From Methylobacterium durans (lineage in GTDB: Bacteria; Pseudomonadota; Alphaproteobacteria; Rhizobiales; Beijerinckiaceae): 64,000 nt of DNA. The first letter of the stretch is position 1. Every line of letters begins with the position of its first letter. Position numbers and translations under genes: made by a program. A model generated the notes under the pieces. That model worked only from the letters and a program-made list of their open reading frames with translations. It had not been told where the DNA came from and ran no database searches. The stretch covers positions 5,131,501-5,195,500 of the forward strand of contig NZ_CP029550.1 of assembly GCF_003173715.1 (NCBI RefSeq), written 5' to 3'. This document shows positions 26,764 to 36,088 of the stretch, one piece after another.

Positions 26764-27117
26764 GAACGGCGATCTCCGGCGGCTGAGAAGCCGAAGCTAA
26801 GGCACCGATGTGATCATTCGGTTAAACAGCTCTTCGCAACCTCAATCCTGCCTCTTCGGATCGATTGGAATCGGTATCTGTCCTGGCGGCTTCGGATCGC
26901 GATCGGTGACTTGCCAAGGGTCATGAGCGGGAAAGCTCGGCTGCGCGAGAACCGAATAGGCTCCCGCCCATCGGAGCGTGCGCTAACGGACCGATGCAGT
27001 ATACCCGTGGTGTGGCCGGCGCGCTTCTTGAAACCGGCCTGAGGCCGGGGAACAAAAGGATCTGGCGCGCAGGACGACGGGAATCGTCGCCGACGCGGCC
27101 CAGCAGGGGGCATCATC
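26764..27117. other. Intergenic region
   Basis: A 354-base region between a minus-strand membrane protein and a plus-strand secreted protein. It holds a 15-base palindrome CCGGCCTGAGGCCGG at 27034-27048, about 70 bases before the secreted-protein start. I see no convincing gene. It should contain both divergent promoters. Confidence 0.4.
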
Positions 27118-27519
27118 ATGCGGATGGTGATCGGTATCGCGCTGTTGCTCGCGAGCGCGTCACCCATCATGGCGCAGACGCGGCGCGCACTCATCTGTTC
27201 GGAGGAAGTCGCGATCCGCCTGAGCGAGCCGGCGAAGCCCGACGCGCCGCGGAGCGAGGAGATCGACCGGCGCTCCTTCTCGCTGACCTCGGGCGGCGAC
27301 ACGCTGAACCTGATCTCGGCCGGGCGATCGGAGTTCTACGAGTGCCAGAAGGTCGTGCCGCGCCTCAACGAGGGCCGGCCGCGCAACACGATGAAATGCC
27401 AGAACGGAATCTACTTCCTGACGATCGACTATTCGCAGCTGAAATTCGCGAAATCGCAGATGAATCCGGAATCGAAGAGCGACGTCAGCATCAGCTACGG
27501 CTCCTGCCGGTTCCCGTAG
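27118..27519 (+). CDS. Hypothetical secreted protein
   Basis: A 133-residue protein with a clear signal peptide (MRMVIGIALLLASASPIMAQ, cleavage after MAQ or IMA). The mature part has four Cys and a beta-rich sequence (RRSFSLTSGGDTLNLIS, CQNGIYFLTIDYSQL). No family is recognised. Start ATG at 27118. Confidence 0.65.
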   Translation: MRMVIGIALLLASASPIMAQTRRALICSEEVAIRLSEPAKPDAPRSEEIDRRSFSLTSGGDTLNLISAGRSEFYECQKVVPRLNEGRPRNTMKCQNGIYFLTIDYSQLKFAKSQMNPESKSDVSISYGSCRFP

Positions 27520-27542
27520 GCGTCCGGCGGCCCGCCGAGCGC

Positions 27543-27662
27543 TCAGTGCATGGTCGTCAGGATCAGGGCGTAGACGACGATGGCGAGGCCGAGAAGGATG
27601 AACATCAGCGCGACGCGCGAGGCGGCCTGCTGATTCCGATCTGGGGAATCGTCACTCATCAT
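27543..27662 (-). CDS. Small single-helix membrane protein (39 residues)
   Basis: Reading MMSDDSPDRNQQAASRVALM and then a hydrophobic helix FILLGLAIVVYALILTTMH before a TGA. The polar N-terminus and single membrane helix are what a genuine membrane miniprotein would show. A GGAG ribosome site lies 8 bases before the ATG at 27662; a second ATG follows at 27659. Confidence 0.55.
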   Translation of the reverse strand: MMSDDSPDRNQQAASRVALMFILLGLAIVVYALILTTMH

Positions 27663-27731
27663 CGCGCGGTCTCCGGGGGGATTCGCTTTGTCCTAGCCTA
27701 TCCGAGATGAACGGCGCGATAACGGCGGCGA

Positions 27732-28526
27732 TTACTGATTTGTCCGAGCGCGGACATTTCCCGCCCCGGCGTCGCGCGTTCCCCGATCGGGCAGCAGGCT
27801 GCTCATCCGTCCGCGCAGGGCCTGGAGGCTGCGGTAGCCGACCGCGGACGCGATCTCGCGGGCCGCGCGCCCGTCGGCCGCGAGCGCCAGCGCCCGCACG
27901 ACCCGGGCCCGGGCCCGCCACGCGTCGAAGCTGAGGCCGGTCTCCCGGCGGAAGCCCCGCGTCAGGGTGCGCCGGCTCAAGCCCGCGCGCTCGGCCCAGG
28001 CATCGAGATCGAGGGGCGAGGCGGGATCGTCGATGAGCCCGACGCAGACGCGGCGCAGCCGCCCGTCCCGCGGCAGCGGCAGGGTCAGCGGCGTCTCCGG
28101 CGCGCGGCCGATCTCGTCGAGCACGAGCGCCGCGAGATGGCCGCCGCGGCCCGCCTCGTCGTAGAGGACGGGTTCCCGGGTCAGGGCCGCGAGCGCGGCG
28201 GCCAGGAGGTCCGAGACCTCGATGACCTGCGCCCGCTCGGGGAAGGCCGCCACCGCCTCCGCGGCGAGGTAGGCCGAGCACATCGAGACGGCACCGTGCA
28301 TGACGACCGCGTGCGGCAGGCGCGGCGGGATCCAGAGGGCGTGCCCCTCCGGCACCACCCAGGTCCCGTCCTCGGCGGTGGCCATCATCAGCCCGGTGGT
28401 GGCGTAGAGAAGCTGCGCCCGCTTGTGGAAGTGGCGCTCGGTACGGCTGCCGGCCGCGAAGTGCTTCGGCATCACCGCGACCCGTCGCGGGACGTCCTGA
28501 TAATCCTCGGCCCGGATCGAACGCAT
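27732..28526 (-). CDS. AraC family transcriptional regulator
   Basis: A 264-residue regulator with an N-terminal cupin-like sensor (HFHKRAQLLYATTGLMMA, PRLPHAVVMHG) and a C-terminal double helix-turn-helix (LDLDAWAERAGLSRRTLTRG; AREIASAVGYRSLQALRGR). The end is unusual: after GYRSLQAL the expected Phe-rich stretch and P-x2-YR are absent and the protein finishes in a polar tail. I checked the other frames and found no better continuation. Start ATG at 28526. It is divergent from the MFS gene 97 bases away and probably controls it. Confidence 0.85.
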   Translation of the reverse strand: MRSIRAEDYQDVPRRVAVMPKHFAAGSRTERHFHKRAQLLYATTGLMMATAEDGTWVVPEGHALWIPPRLPHAVVMHGAVSMCSAYLAAEAVAAFPERAQVIEVSDLLAAALAALTREPVLYDEAGRGGHLAALVLDEIGRAPETPLTLPLPRDGRLRRVCVGLIDDPASPLDLDAWAERAGLSRRTLTRGFRRETGLSFDAWRARARVVRALALAADGRAAREIASAVGYRSLQALRGRMSSLLPDRGTRDAGAGNVRARTNQ

Positions 28527-28623
28527 GGCCGCCCCCCAACCTGGCCCGATCGCGTACACCTTCGGCCCGACACCGTCCAACGGGTCAGGTACACAGGTGC
28601 GAGACTGCGAAGGCACCCGCCCG

Positions 28624-29820
28624 ATGGATTCCGAGCTCCTGTCCCGCCGCACCCTGCGCTTCGTGAACGTGGCGCACGGCCTCGACCATTACGTGCTGCT
28701 GATCTACCCGACCGCGGTGCTCGCCATCGCGGCCCAGACGGGCCTCGGCTACGGCGAGCTGATCGGGCTCGCCACGGGCGCCTTCGTCGGCTTCGGCCTC
28801 TGCTCGCTGCCGATGGGCTGGCTCGCCGACCGCTACGGCCGGCGCAACATGCTGGCGGTGTTCTTCTTCGGCTACGGCCTGTCCTGCTTCGGGGTCGCGA
28901 GCGCCGGCAGCCCCACCGCCTTCGCCCTCTGGCTCTGCGTGCTCGGCCTCGCCTCGGCGATCTACCATCCGGTCGGCTCGACCATGCTGGTCAGCCATGC
29001 CCGCCGCCTCGGGCGTGACCTCGGCATCAACGGGGTCTGGGGGAATTTTGGAGCGGCGCTCGCCTCTGGCGCGACCGCCATCCTCGCCGCCCATCTCGGC
29101 TGGCAGGCGGCCTTCCTGGTGCCGGGCACGATCTGTCTCGTCTGCGGCATCGCCTTCGTGGCCCTCGTGCCGGGCGACGGCGAGGGCGCCGCGCGGAAAG
29201 GCGCCGGGGCGAGCGTGATCCCGGTCTCGCGCCCGGCAGCGCTGCTCGCCGTGTTCGGCATCGCGATCGTGGCGGGTGGCCTGACCTTCAACCTCACCAC
29301 CATCGCCCTGCCCAAGGTGATCGACGAACGCCTCGCCGCGGGGCTGTCGCTCCAGCTGATCGGCTCGGTCGCGACGATCATCTTCGTGTTCGGCGCCCTG
29401 ACCCAGCTCGCGATGGGCCGCCTCGTCGACCGCTTCACCCTGCCGGTCCTCTTCGCCGGCCTGTCGGTGCTGCAGCCGATCGGGCTCGGCCTCGCGGCGG
29501 TGACCTCCGGCATCCCGCTCCTGATCGGGCTCGTGATCACGATCGCGGCGCTCTACGGGCAGGTCGTCATCAACGACGCGATGATCGCCCGCTACGTGCC
29601 GCCCGCATACCGGGCCCGGGCCTACAGCGTGCGCTACTTCCTCGGCTTCACGGTCGCGGGCTTCGTGGTGCCGATGATCGCGCTGATGCACGAGCGCGGC
29701 GGCTTCGGCCTCGTCCTCGGGACGGCGGCCCTGTTCGGGCTAGTGATCTTCGCCGCGGCCCTCGGCTTCCTCGGGCTGACCCGGAGCGACGGGACGAAGG
29801 CCCTCGCCCCGGCCGAGTAG
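28624..29820 (+). CDS. MFS transporter
   Basis: A 398-residue inner-membrane protein with about 12 predicted helices. The loop 2-3 signature GWLADRYGRRNML (motif A) is intact. The sequence resembles fosmidomycin-resistance-type exporters. The start ATG at 28624 follows a divergent promoter region shared with the AraC regulator. It converges on the urate hydroxylase gene with a 5-base gap. Substrate is unknown; a role in purine export or uptake is only suggested by position. Confidence 0.88.
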   Translation: MDSELLSRRTLRFVNVAHGLDHYVLLIYPTAVLAIAAQTGLGYGELIGLATGAFVGFGLCSLPMGWLADRYGRRNMLAVFFFGYGLSCFGVASAGSPTAFALWLCVLGLASAIYHPVGSTMLVSHARRLGRDLGINGVWGNFGAALASGATAILAAHLGWQAAFLVPGTICLVCGIAFVALVPGDGEGAARKGAGASVIPVSRPAALLAVFGIAIVAGGLTFNLTTIALPKVIDERLAAGLSLQLIGSVATIIFVFGALTQLAMGRLVDRFTLPVLFAGLSVLQPIGLGLAAVTSGIPLLIGLVITIAALYGQVVINDAMIARYVPPAYRARAYSVRYFLGFTVAGFVVPMIALMHERGGFGLVLGTAALFGLVIFAAALGFLGLTRSDGTKALAPAE

Positions 29821-29825
29821 AGCGC

Positions 29826-30665
29826 TCAAGTCCGGCCGATCGTCGCCTCGATCTGCCCGTGCGGCTCGTCCGTCGGCAGGAACACCGTGCCCGGATTGGC
29901 GAGCCCGAAGGGGCTGAGGTCGAGCGGAATGTAGTGCTTGTTCGGCATGGCGAAGTGGATCTCGGCGATCTCCGGCAGGGCCGCGAGCGCCGCCTCGCCC
30001 ATCCGGTACAGGCTGTCCTGGATGCCGGCGCTGTAGGTGGTGGCGAAGATTTCCAGGAGGCGGGCGAGCACGGCCGCGTTCGCCGCCGCGTAATCGTGGG
30101 GCGCGCGCGCCCAGGTCCAGGTGGCGTCCATGCTGGTCGCGGCGATCCGGTCGGTCGTGTCGGGCAGCGTCCGGTAGCCGTCGTCCACGAAGCCGGCCCA
30201 GCCCGAGCCCGTTGTCTTCATGAAGGTGAAGCCGCGCAGGCCCGATCGCAGGCGGCGCGAGCCCCGCTCCGCCACGAGCCCGGCATAGCCGAAGCCGTTG
30301 CCGTCGCGGAGGAAGGTGTGGCCGTGCGGCGCCCCATCGACGGCGTGTCGGCTCCAGCGGGTCTCCCGCGCCTCGACGCTCACCTCCGCGATCTGCGGGT
30401 AGGTCTCGAGCAGGATCGCGGCGACCGCACCGACGAAATCCTCCGCGCCCGCCGAGAGGTTGTTGGCGGCCGCCACGTTGACGATGTTGCGCAGGCTGTC
30501 GGTGGCGATGCAGGCCCGGTTGTCGCCCTCCGTCCAGGCGGCATCGAAGCCGCCCCGGATCAGGACCGTGAGGTCGAGCTCGCGGGGGGTGTGGTGGTCG
30601 CCGTCGCGGGTGAGGCGCATCACCCGCACGCGGGCCTTGCCATAGCGCGACGCGGTCAGGGGCAT
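29826..30665 (-). CDS. Factor-independent urate hydroxylase (uricase)
   Basis: A 279-residue cofactor-free uricase that oxidises urate to 5-hydroxyisourate. Two T-fold halves are seen: YGKARVRVMRLTRDGDHHTP and TEGDNRACIATDSLRNIVNV in the first, with the active-site Lys and Thr; FTFMKTTGSGWAGFVDDGYR and HFAMPNKHYIPLDLSPFGL in the second. The start ATG at 30665 fits the family. It is divergent from the next pathway step, the OHCU decarboxylase/HIU hydrolase fusion, across 131 bases. Confidence 0.93.
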   Translation of the reverse strand: MPLTASRYGKARVRVMRLTRDGDHHTPRELDLTVLIRGGFDAAWTEGDNRACIATDSLRNIVNVAAANNLSAGAEDFVGAVAAILLETYPQIAEVSVEARETRWSRHAVDGAPHGHTFLRDGNGFGYAGLVAERGSRRLRSGLRGFTFMKTTGSGWAGFVDDGYRTLPDTTDRIAATSMDATWTWARAPHDYAAANAAVLARLLEIFATTYSAGIQDSLYRMGEAALAALPEIAEIHFAMPNKHYIPLDLSPFGLANPGTVFLPTDEPHGQIEATIGRT

Positions 30666-30796
30666 GGTCGTTCCTCCGGGGGTGATATTCGGATCCCGCC
30701 CGGAGGATCGGCAAGCCCCGTGCCGCCGCCCCCCCGCCCTGGCCCGTTGTCTGCTACGGTCGCGGGCCACGGCACCGGAGGAGCGTTGCGCGGGCG
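30666..30796. promoter_or_regulatory. Divergent promoter region of the urate genes
   Basis: A 131-base spacer between the uricase and the downstream-acting fusion enzyme, which are read in opposite directions. It should carry both promoters and any purine-responsive operator. I could not identify a convincing dyad by eye. Confidence 0.35.
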
Positions 30797-31681
30797 ATGA
30801 GCTGGGATCTCGGCACCCTGAACACGGCCCCGCGCGCCGACGTCGTCGCGGCCCTCGGTGCGGTGTTCGAGCACGCGCCCTGGGTCGCGGAAGCCACCTC
30901 CCGGCGCCGGCCCTTCGCCCGCGTCGAGGATCTGTTCGCGGCGATGCGCGAGGCGGTCGCCGCCGCGCCCGAAGCGCAGCGCCGCACTCTGCTGACGGGC
31001 CATCCCGAGCTCGCCGGGCGGGAGGCGCGCGCCGGGCGGATCGCCGCGGATTCGATCGCCGAGCAGGCGGCCGCCGGGCTCGACCGGCTGTCGGAGGCCG
31101 AGTTCGCCCGCTTCGACGATCTCAACGCCGCCTACCGCGCCCGCTTCGGCTTCCCCTTCATCGTCTGCGTGAAGCGGCACGGGCGCGCCTCGCTCCTGAG
31201 GACCTTCGCGGCGCGGCTCGCCGGCACGGAGGAGGCCGAGCGCCGGAACGCGGAGGCCGAGGTGCTGCGCATCGCCGCGATCCGCCTCGCCGCCCTGGTG
31301 AGCGGGGAGGGGGCACTTCGAACCGCGGGCCGCCTCTCGACGCACGTCCTCGACACCGCGAGCGGGCGCCCGGCCGAGGGCGTCGCGGTGGAGCTCGCCG
31401 AGATCGTCTCGGCGACGGAGGCGGTCGTCGTCGCCCGCACCGAGACCAACGCGGACGGGCGCACCGACGCGCCCCTGATCGGCGGACGCCCGGTTCCGAT
31501 CGCGGCCTACGAACTCCGCTTCGGTCTCGGCGACTATCACCGCGCGGCCGGGCTCGACCTGCCGGAGCCGCCCTTCCTCGACGTGGTGACGCTGCGCTTC
31601 GGCGTCGCCGATCCGGAGGGGCAGTATCACGTGCCGCTGGTGGCGAGCCCGTGGGGCTACCAGACCTACCGGGGGAGCTGA
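30797..31681 (+). CDS. Fused OHCU decarboxylase / 5-hydroxyisourate hydrolase
   Basis: A 294-residue bifunctional enzyme turning 5-hydroxyisourate into S-allantoin. Residues 1-170 are the 2-oxo-4-hydroxy-4-carboxy-5-ureidoimidazoline decarboxylase (LLTGHPELAG with catalytic His, FDDLNAAYRARFGFPFIVCV). Residues 180-294 are the transthyretin-like hydrolase, with LSTHVLDTASGRPA at the start and the signature C-terminus YRGS. The order decarboxylase-hydrolase matches that of plant allantoin synthase. ATG at 30797; the gene ends 4 bases before the allantoate amidohydrolase. Confidence 0.93.
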   Translation: MSWDLGTLNTAPRADVVAALGAVFEHAPWVAEATSRRRPFARVEDLFAAMREAVAAAPEAQRRTLLTGHPELAGREARAGRIAADSIAEQAAAGLDRLSEAEFARFDDLNAAYRARFGFPFIVCVKRHGRASLLRTFAARLAGTEEAERRNAEAEVLRIAAIRLAALVSGEGALRTAGRLSTHVLDTASGRPAEGVAVELAEIVSATEAVVVARTETNADGRTDAPLIGGRPVPIAAYELRFGLGDYHRAAGLDLPEPPFLDVVTLRFGVADPEGQYHVPLVASPWGYQTYRGS

Positions 31682-31685
31682 CGGC

Positions 31686-32920
31686 GTGAGCCTCTTCGCC
31701 GCCGGGATCCAGGCCCGCCTCGACGCGCTGGCAGCGATCAGCGCGGAGGCGGGCGCCCTCACGCGGGTCTATCTCAGCCCCGAGCAGGCCCGCGCCGACG
31801 CCCTCGTGGGGGCGTGGATGCGCGAGGCAGGCCTGAGCCCACGCCTCGACGCCGCCGGCAACTTGATCGGCCGCGTCGAGGGGCGCGCGCCCGGCGGGCC
31901 GGCCCTGGTGCTCGGCTCCCACCTCGACACGGTCCGGGACGCCGGCCACTACGACGGGCCGCTCGGGGTGCTGACGGCCCTTGCCTGCGTCGCGGCGTGG
32001 CTTCGGGAGGACGGGCCGCCCCCCTTCGCCGTCGAGGTGGTGGGTTTCGCCGACGAGGAGGGGACGCGTTTCGGCTCCACCCTGATCGGCAGCCGGGCAT
32101 TTGCCGGCTGCCTCGATCCGGCGCTGCTCGCCGCGACCGACGCGGCGGGGATCAGCCTCGCCGAGGCGCTCCGGACGTTCGGCCTCGACCCGGACCGGAT
32201 CGGGGAGGCGTCGCGCCGGCCGGGCGACATCCTCGGCTATCTCGAACTGCACATCGAGCAGGGGCCGATGCTGGAAGGGGCGGGCCTGCCGGTCGGCGCC
32301 GTGACCGCGATCAGCGGCGCGACGCGGCTCGCCGTCACGCTTCGCGGTGAGGCGGGCCATGCCGGCACGGTGGCGATGGCGGGCCGGCGCGACGCGCTCG
32401 CGGGCGCCGCCGAATGCGTGCTCGCCGTCGAGGCGCGCTGCCGGGCGGAGGCCGGTCTGGTGGGGACGGTGGGCACGGCCGAGATCCGCCCCGGCGCCGT
32501 CAACGTGATCCCGGGGAGGCCCGCTTCAGCCTCGACCTGCGCGCGCCGGACGATGCGCGGCGCCTCACCGCGCTCGCCGACATCGAGGCGGCTTGGCGCG
32601 CCATCGCGGATCGCCGCGGCCTCGGTCTCGCGACGATCCGGACCCACGAGGCCGCGGCGACCCCTTGTGATCCGTGCCTCACCGAGGCGGTCGCGGAGGC
32701 GATCGCGGCCGAGGGGCACGCGGTGCTGCGCCTGCCGAGCGGGGCGGGGCATGACGGCATGGCGGTGGCGGCGCTGGCGCCGATCGCGATGATCTTCGTG
32801 CGCTGCCGCGGCGGCATCAGCCACAACCCGGCCGAGTTCGCGAGCCTGCCCGATATCGAGGTGGGGGCGCGGGTGATGCTGCGGACGCTGCGGGCGCTGG
32901 GCGCGGACCACGTGCGATGA
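31686..32920 (+). CDS. Allantoate amidohydrolase-type M20 hydrolase, interrupted by a one-base frameshift
   Basis: A Zn-dependent M20 amidohydrolase of 411 residues when corrected. GSHLDTVRDAGHYDGPLG and FADEEGTRFGS hold the metal ligands, HIEQGPMLEG is typical of hydantoinase/carbamoylase-type enzymes, and ISHNPAEFA is the C-terminal His segment. As deposited, the frame breaks after AVNVIPG. One extra G in the run 32513-32516 restores EARFSLDLRAPDD to the stop at 32920. Immediate coupling to the allantoin-forming enzyme makes allantoate the likely substrate (AllC-like), releasing ammonia. Confidence 0.85.
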
Positions 32921-32937
32921 ACGAACCGCCACGGTTC

Positions 32938-33049
32938 ACCTCTCCCGTTCGGGAGAGGTCGCGTGCGCGTCAGAGCACCGGGTGAGGGACACAGGTCTTT
33001 CCGGAGATGTCACACCCCTCACCCCAACCCTCTCCCGAACGGGAGAGGG
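32938..33049. repeat. REP-like composite palindrome, copy 1
   Basis: A 22-base palindrome ACCTCTCCCGTTCGGGAGAG(GT) at 32938-32959 and a second CCCTCTCCCGAACGGGAGAG(GG) at 33028-33049 flank inner arms GGTGAGGG and CCCCTCACC. The whole block can fold on itself. It lies between two convergent genes and could act as a bidirectional terminator. A related block occurs at 49002-49109. Confidence 0.8.
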
Positions 33050-33057
33050 CGTTTGCC

Positions 33058-34407
33058 TCATACGCCCCCGAACAGCGTGCGGGCGAGGCGCGAATGTTCT
33101 TCCCGCAGACGCCCAGTGTCGACCCCGAGGGGCTCTCCGTCGAGGACGCGCCAGCGCCCCGCCACCATCACCCGGTCGGCCCGATGGGCGCCGCAGAGGA
33201 TGAGGGCGGCGAGCGGATCGTGGGCGCCCGAGAAGCGCAGTTCGTCGAGGGTGAAGAGGGCGAGGTCGGCCTCGCGGCCTGCCGCGATGCGGCCGATGTC
33301 GTCGCGCCCGAGGCAGCGGGCGGAGCCTTCGGTGGCCCAGCGCAGGGCATCGAGATGGGTGACGGCCTCGGCCCCGTACGTCAGGCGGTTCAGCATGACG
33401 GCGTGGCGCACGCCCTCGATCAGGTTCGAGTTGTCGTTCGAGGCGGAGCCGTCGACGCCGAGGCCCACCGGGCTGCCCGCCGCCTCCAGCTCGCAGGTGC
33501 GGCAGCGGCCCGACGCCAGCGTCATGTTCGAGGTCGGGCAGTGGCAGACGCCGACGCCCGCCCGGCCCAGGCGGGCCACCTCCGAATCGGTGAAGTGGAT
33601 GCCGTGGGCGAGCCAGACCCGCGGGTTCATCCAGCCGACCTCCTCGAGGTAATCGACCGGCCGCTGACCGAACACCTCCAGGCAATAGGCGTCCTCGTCC
33701 AGCGTCTCGCCGAGATGCGTGTGCAGGCGGCAATCGTGCGCGTCCGCCAGCCGCGCGCTCTCCCGCATCAGGCGCTTCGTCACGTTGAAGGGCGAGCAGG
33801 GAGCGAGACCGATCTGCACCATCGCCCCGGGACGGGGATCGTGGAACAGGCCGAGCACCCGCTCGCTGTCGGTGAGGATCGCGTCGTCGTCCTGCACCAG
33901 CGTGTCCGGCGGCAGGCCGCCCTCGCTCTCGGACAGGCTCATCGAGCCGCGGGTGACGACGGCGCGGATGCCGAGCGCGCGGGCCTCCTCCACCTGGATG
34001 TCGACGGCGGCCTCCAGCCCCTTCGGGTAGAGGTAGTGGTGGTCGCCCGCCGTGGTGCAACCCGAGAGCAGGAGTTCGGTGAAGGCGAGCCGGGTCGCCA
34101 GCCGGAAAGCCTCCGGGTTCAGCTTGTCCCAGACGGGATAGAGCGCCTTCAGCCAGGGGAACAGCGGCTTGTTGATCGCGGCCGGGTGGGCCCGGGTCAG
34201 GGTCTGGAAGACGTGGTGGTGGGTGTTGACGAGGCCCGGGATCACCACGTGGCGGGAGGCGTCGACGGTCTCGTCGACCGGCGCCGAGGGCCGGCCGCCC
34301 GCGGGCACCAGCTCCGCGATGCGGCTTCCCTCCACCACGATCCCGCCGCCCGCCCCCTCGGCGAGGATCGCCAGCGGGTCCCTGATCCAGAGGCGCGTTG
34401 CCGTCAT
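33058..34407 (-). CDS. 8-oxoguanine deaminase / hydroxydechloroatrazine ethylaminohydrolase-type amidohydrolase
   Basis: A 449-residue metal-dependent amidohydrolase of the AtzB/TrzA group. NTHHHVFQTLTR gives the HxH metal site, HTHLGETLDE and AHGIHF give further His ligands, and GVDGSASNDNSN the catalytic Asp. Members close to this sequence deaminate 8-oxoguanine to urate, which fits the surrounding purine genes. Start ATG at 34407. It ends 8 bases from a REP-like palindrome. Confidence 0.88.
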   Translation of the reverse strand: MTATRLWIRDPLAILAEGAGGGIVVEGSRIAELVPAGGRPSAPVDETVDASRHVVIPGLVNTHHHVFQTLTRAHPAAINKPLFPWLKALYPVWDKLNPEAFRLATRLAFTELLLSGCTTAGDHHYLYPKGLEAAVDIQVEEARALGIRAVVTRGSMSLSESEGGLPPDTLVQDDDAILTDSERVLGLFHDPRPGAMVQIGLAPCSPFNVTKRLMRESARLADAHDCRLHTHLGETLDEDAYCLEVFGQRPVDYLEEVGWMNPRVWLAHGIHFTDSEVARLGRAGVGVCHCPTSNMTLASGRCRTCELEAAGSPVGLGVDGSASNDNSNLIEGVRHAVMLNRLTYGAEAVTHLDALRWATEGSARCLGRDDIGRIAAGREADLALFTLDELRFSGAHDPLAALILCGAHRADRVMVAGRWRVLDGEPLGVDTGRLREEHSRLARTLFGGV

Positions 34408-34453
34408 CCCATCCTCGTTGCTGGTCGCCCGGCGCGGGCGGTCGCGATCCTGT

Positions 34454-36088
34454 CTATTCGAGTTCGCCGACCGCGTCCTCGACGGCCGCCAGGATCGCGC
34501 CCGAGCGCAGGAGCGCCAGCGCCCGCTCCATCTCCGTGTGGTACCAGCGGTCCCCGTCGAGCGCCGGCGGGATCGCGGCGCGCACCGCCTCCAGCGCCGC
34601 CCGGCTGCCGCGCCCGAGCGGATGATCGCGAGCGAGTTCGGCGACCAGGGTCAGCGCCTGGGCCGCCATCAGGATCTCGCCCGCCACGATCGTCTCGACG
34701 TTGGTGACGATGGTGCGCGCCTTTCGCCCGCACCAGGTCGAGTTCGAGACGTGGTCCTCGGCGTTCGACTTGCCGGGGATCGAATCGACCGAGCCCGGCG
34801 TGGCGAGGGTGCGGTTCTCCATCACCAGCGCCGAGAGCGTGCACTGCACCGTGGCGAAGCCCGTGTTGAGGCCCTTCCTGCCGGCGAGCAGGTTGCGGGG
34901 GAGACCGTAGCTGAGGGTCGGGTCGATCAGGCGGGCGAGCCGCCGCTCGGAGATCGCCCCGAGGTCGGTCGCGGCGATGGCGAGAAGATCCATCGCCTGC
35001 GCCACGTAGGCCCCGTGGAAATGCCCGCCCGAGATGCAGGCGTAGCCGCCCGCATCGGGGAAGATCAGCGGGTTGTCGGTGGCCGCGTTGATCTCGGTGC
35101 CGATGATGCCGCCGATATAGGCGAGCGCCTCGCGAACCGGCCCGTGCACCTGCGGCGCGCAGCGCAGGGAGTAGACGTCCTGCACCCGTGGCGGCGGGGC
35201 TTGGCCCGGCTGGCGACCCTCCTCGGGGAAGATTGTCAGCCGCGCGCCTTCCGTGCAGCGCTCCGAATCGCCGATGAGACGCAGCACGTTGCGCGCGCTC
35301 GCCGCCTGACCCGCGTGTGGGCGGGCGCGGTGGAGACGGGGGTCGAAGGCGGCTTTCTCGGCGCGCAGGGCCTCGAGCGTCAGCGCCAGAGCGATCTCGG
35401 CGTGCTTGAGGACACGCTTCATGTCCTCAAGCGCCAGCACGCCGAGAGCGAGGGAGACGGTCGAGCCGTTGATGAGCGCCGAGGCGTCCTTGGCCTCCAA
35501 CGGGAAATCGGGGTCGAGCCCGGCGCGGGCGAGCGCCTCGCGGGCGGGCAGGCGCTCGCCCTGGAAGATCATCTCGGCCTCGTCGAAGCCGCAGATCGCC
35601 CCGGCGAGATGGGCGAGCGGCGCGAGGTCGCCCGAGGCGCCTACCGACCCCTTCTGCGGGACGATGGGCACGAGGCCGGCATTGAGGCAGGCGAGCAGCC
35701 GGTCCACCACCGCGACCCGCGGCCCCGAATGGTTCGAGGCGAAGGCGTTGGCGCGCAGCAGCATGGTGGCGCGCACCACCTCCGCCTCGAAGGGCTCGCC
35801 CGTGCCGGTGGCGTGGGCGTAGACCGTGCGGCGCTGGTATTCCTCCATCTCGGCCATGCGCACGCGCTGGTCCTTGAACAGGCCGACGCCGGTGTTGAAG
35901 GCGTACATCAGCGGCGCGTCGTCGGTCATGAAATGCGCGTCGATGTAGGCGCGGGTCGCGCTCACTGCGGCGCGGGCACCGTCGTCGAGGGCGGCCACGG
36001 CGCGCTCGCCCGCGGCGTCGGGCCGGGCGACGGCGAGGATGCCCGCCGGAGCGAGGCTGTGGCCGTCGATGATCGTGGTCGTGCTCAT
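34454..36088 (-). CDS. hutH: Histidine ammonia-lyase family protein (MIO enzyme)
   Basis: A 544-residue member of the aromatic amino acid lyase family. The MIO cofactor triad Ala-Ser-Gly lies at 151-153 in GSVGASGDLAPLAHL. Tyr62, His92 in AHATGTG, Asn208 in ALINGS, RVQDVYSLRCAPQV and AEDHVS match HutH active-site positions. Two changes stand out: GGHFHG instead of GGNFHG, and about 30 extra residues compared with usual HutH. No hutU, hutI or hutG is nearby. Instead it overlaps the start codon region of puuE by four bases (ATGA), placing it within purine catabolism. Symbol given for family only. Confidence 0.85.
   Translation of the reverse strand: MSTTTIIDGHSLAPAGILAVARPDAAGERAVAALDDGARAAVSATRAYIDAHFMTDDAPLMYAFNTGVGLFKDQRVRMAEMEEYQRRTVYAHATGTGEPFEAEVVRATMLLRANAFASNHSGPRVAVVDRLLACLNAGLVPIVPQKGSVGASGDLAPLAHLAGAICGFDEAEMIFQGERLPAREALARAGLDPDFPLEAKDASALINGSTVSLALGVLALEDMKRVLKHAEIALALTLEALRAEKAAFDPRLHRARPHAGQAASARNVLRLIGDSERCTEGARLTIFPEEGRQPGQAPPPRVQDVYSLRCAPQVHGPVREALAYIGGIIGTEINAATDNPLIFPDAGGYACISGGHFHGAYVAQAMDLLAIAATDLGAISERRLARLIDPTLSYGLPRNLLAGRKGLNTGFATVQCTLSALVMENRTLATPGSVDSIPGKSNAEDHVSNSTWCGRKARTIVTNVETIVAGEILMAAQALTLVAELARDHPLGRGSRAALEAVRAAIPPALDGDRWYHTEMERALALLRSGAILAAVEDAVGELE

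Noticed and set aside
27732-27850. Possible frameshift near the end of the AraC gene
   Set aside because: The C-terminus is unusual, but neither alternative frame gives a better AraC ending and no suspicious homopolymer explains it.
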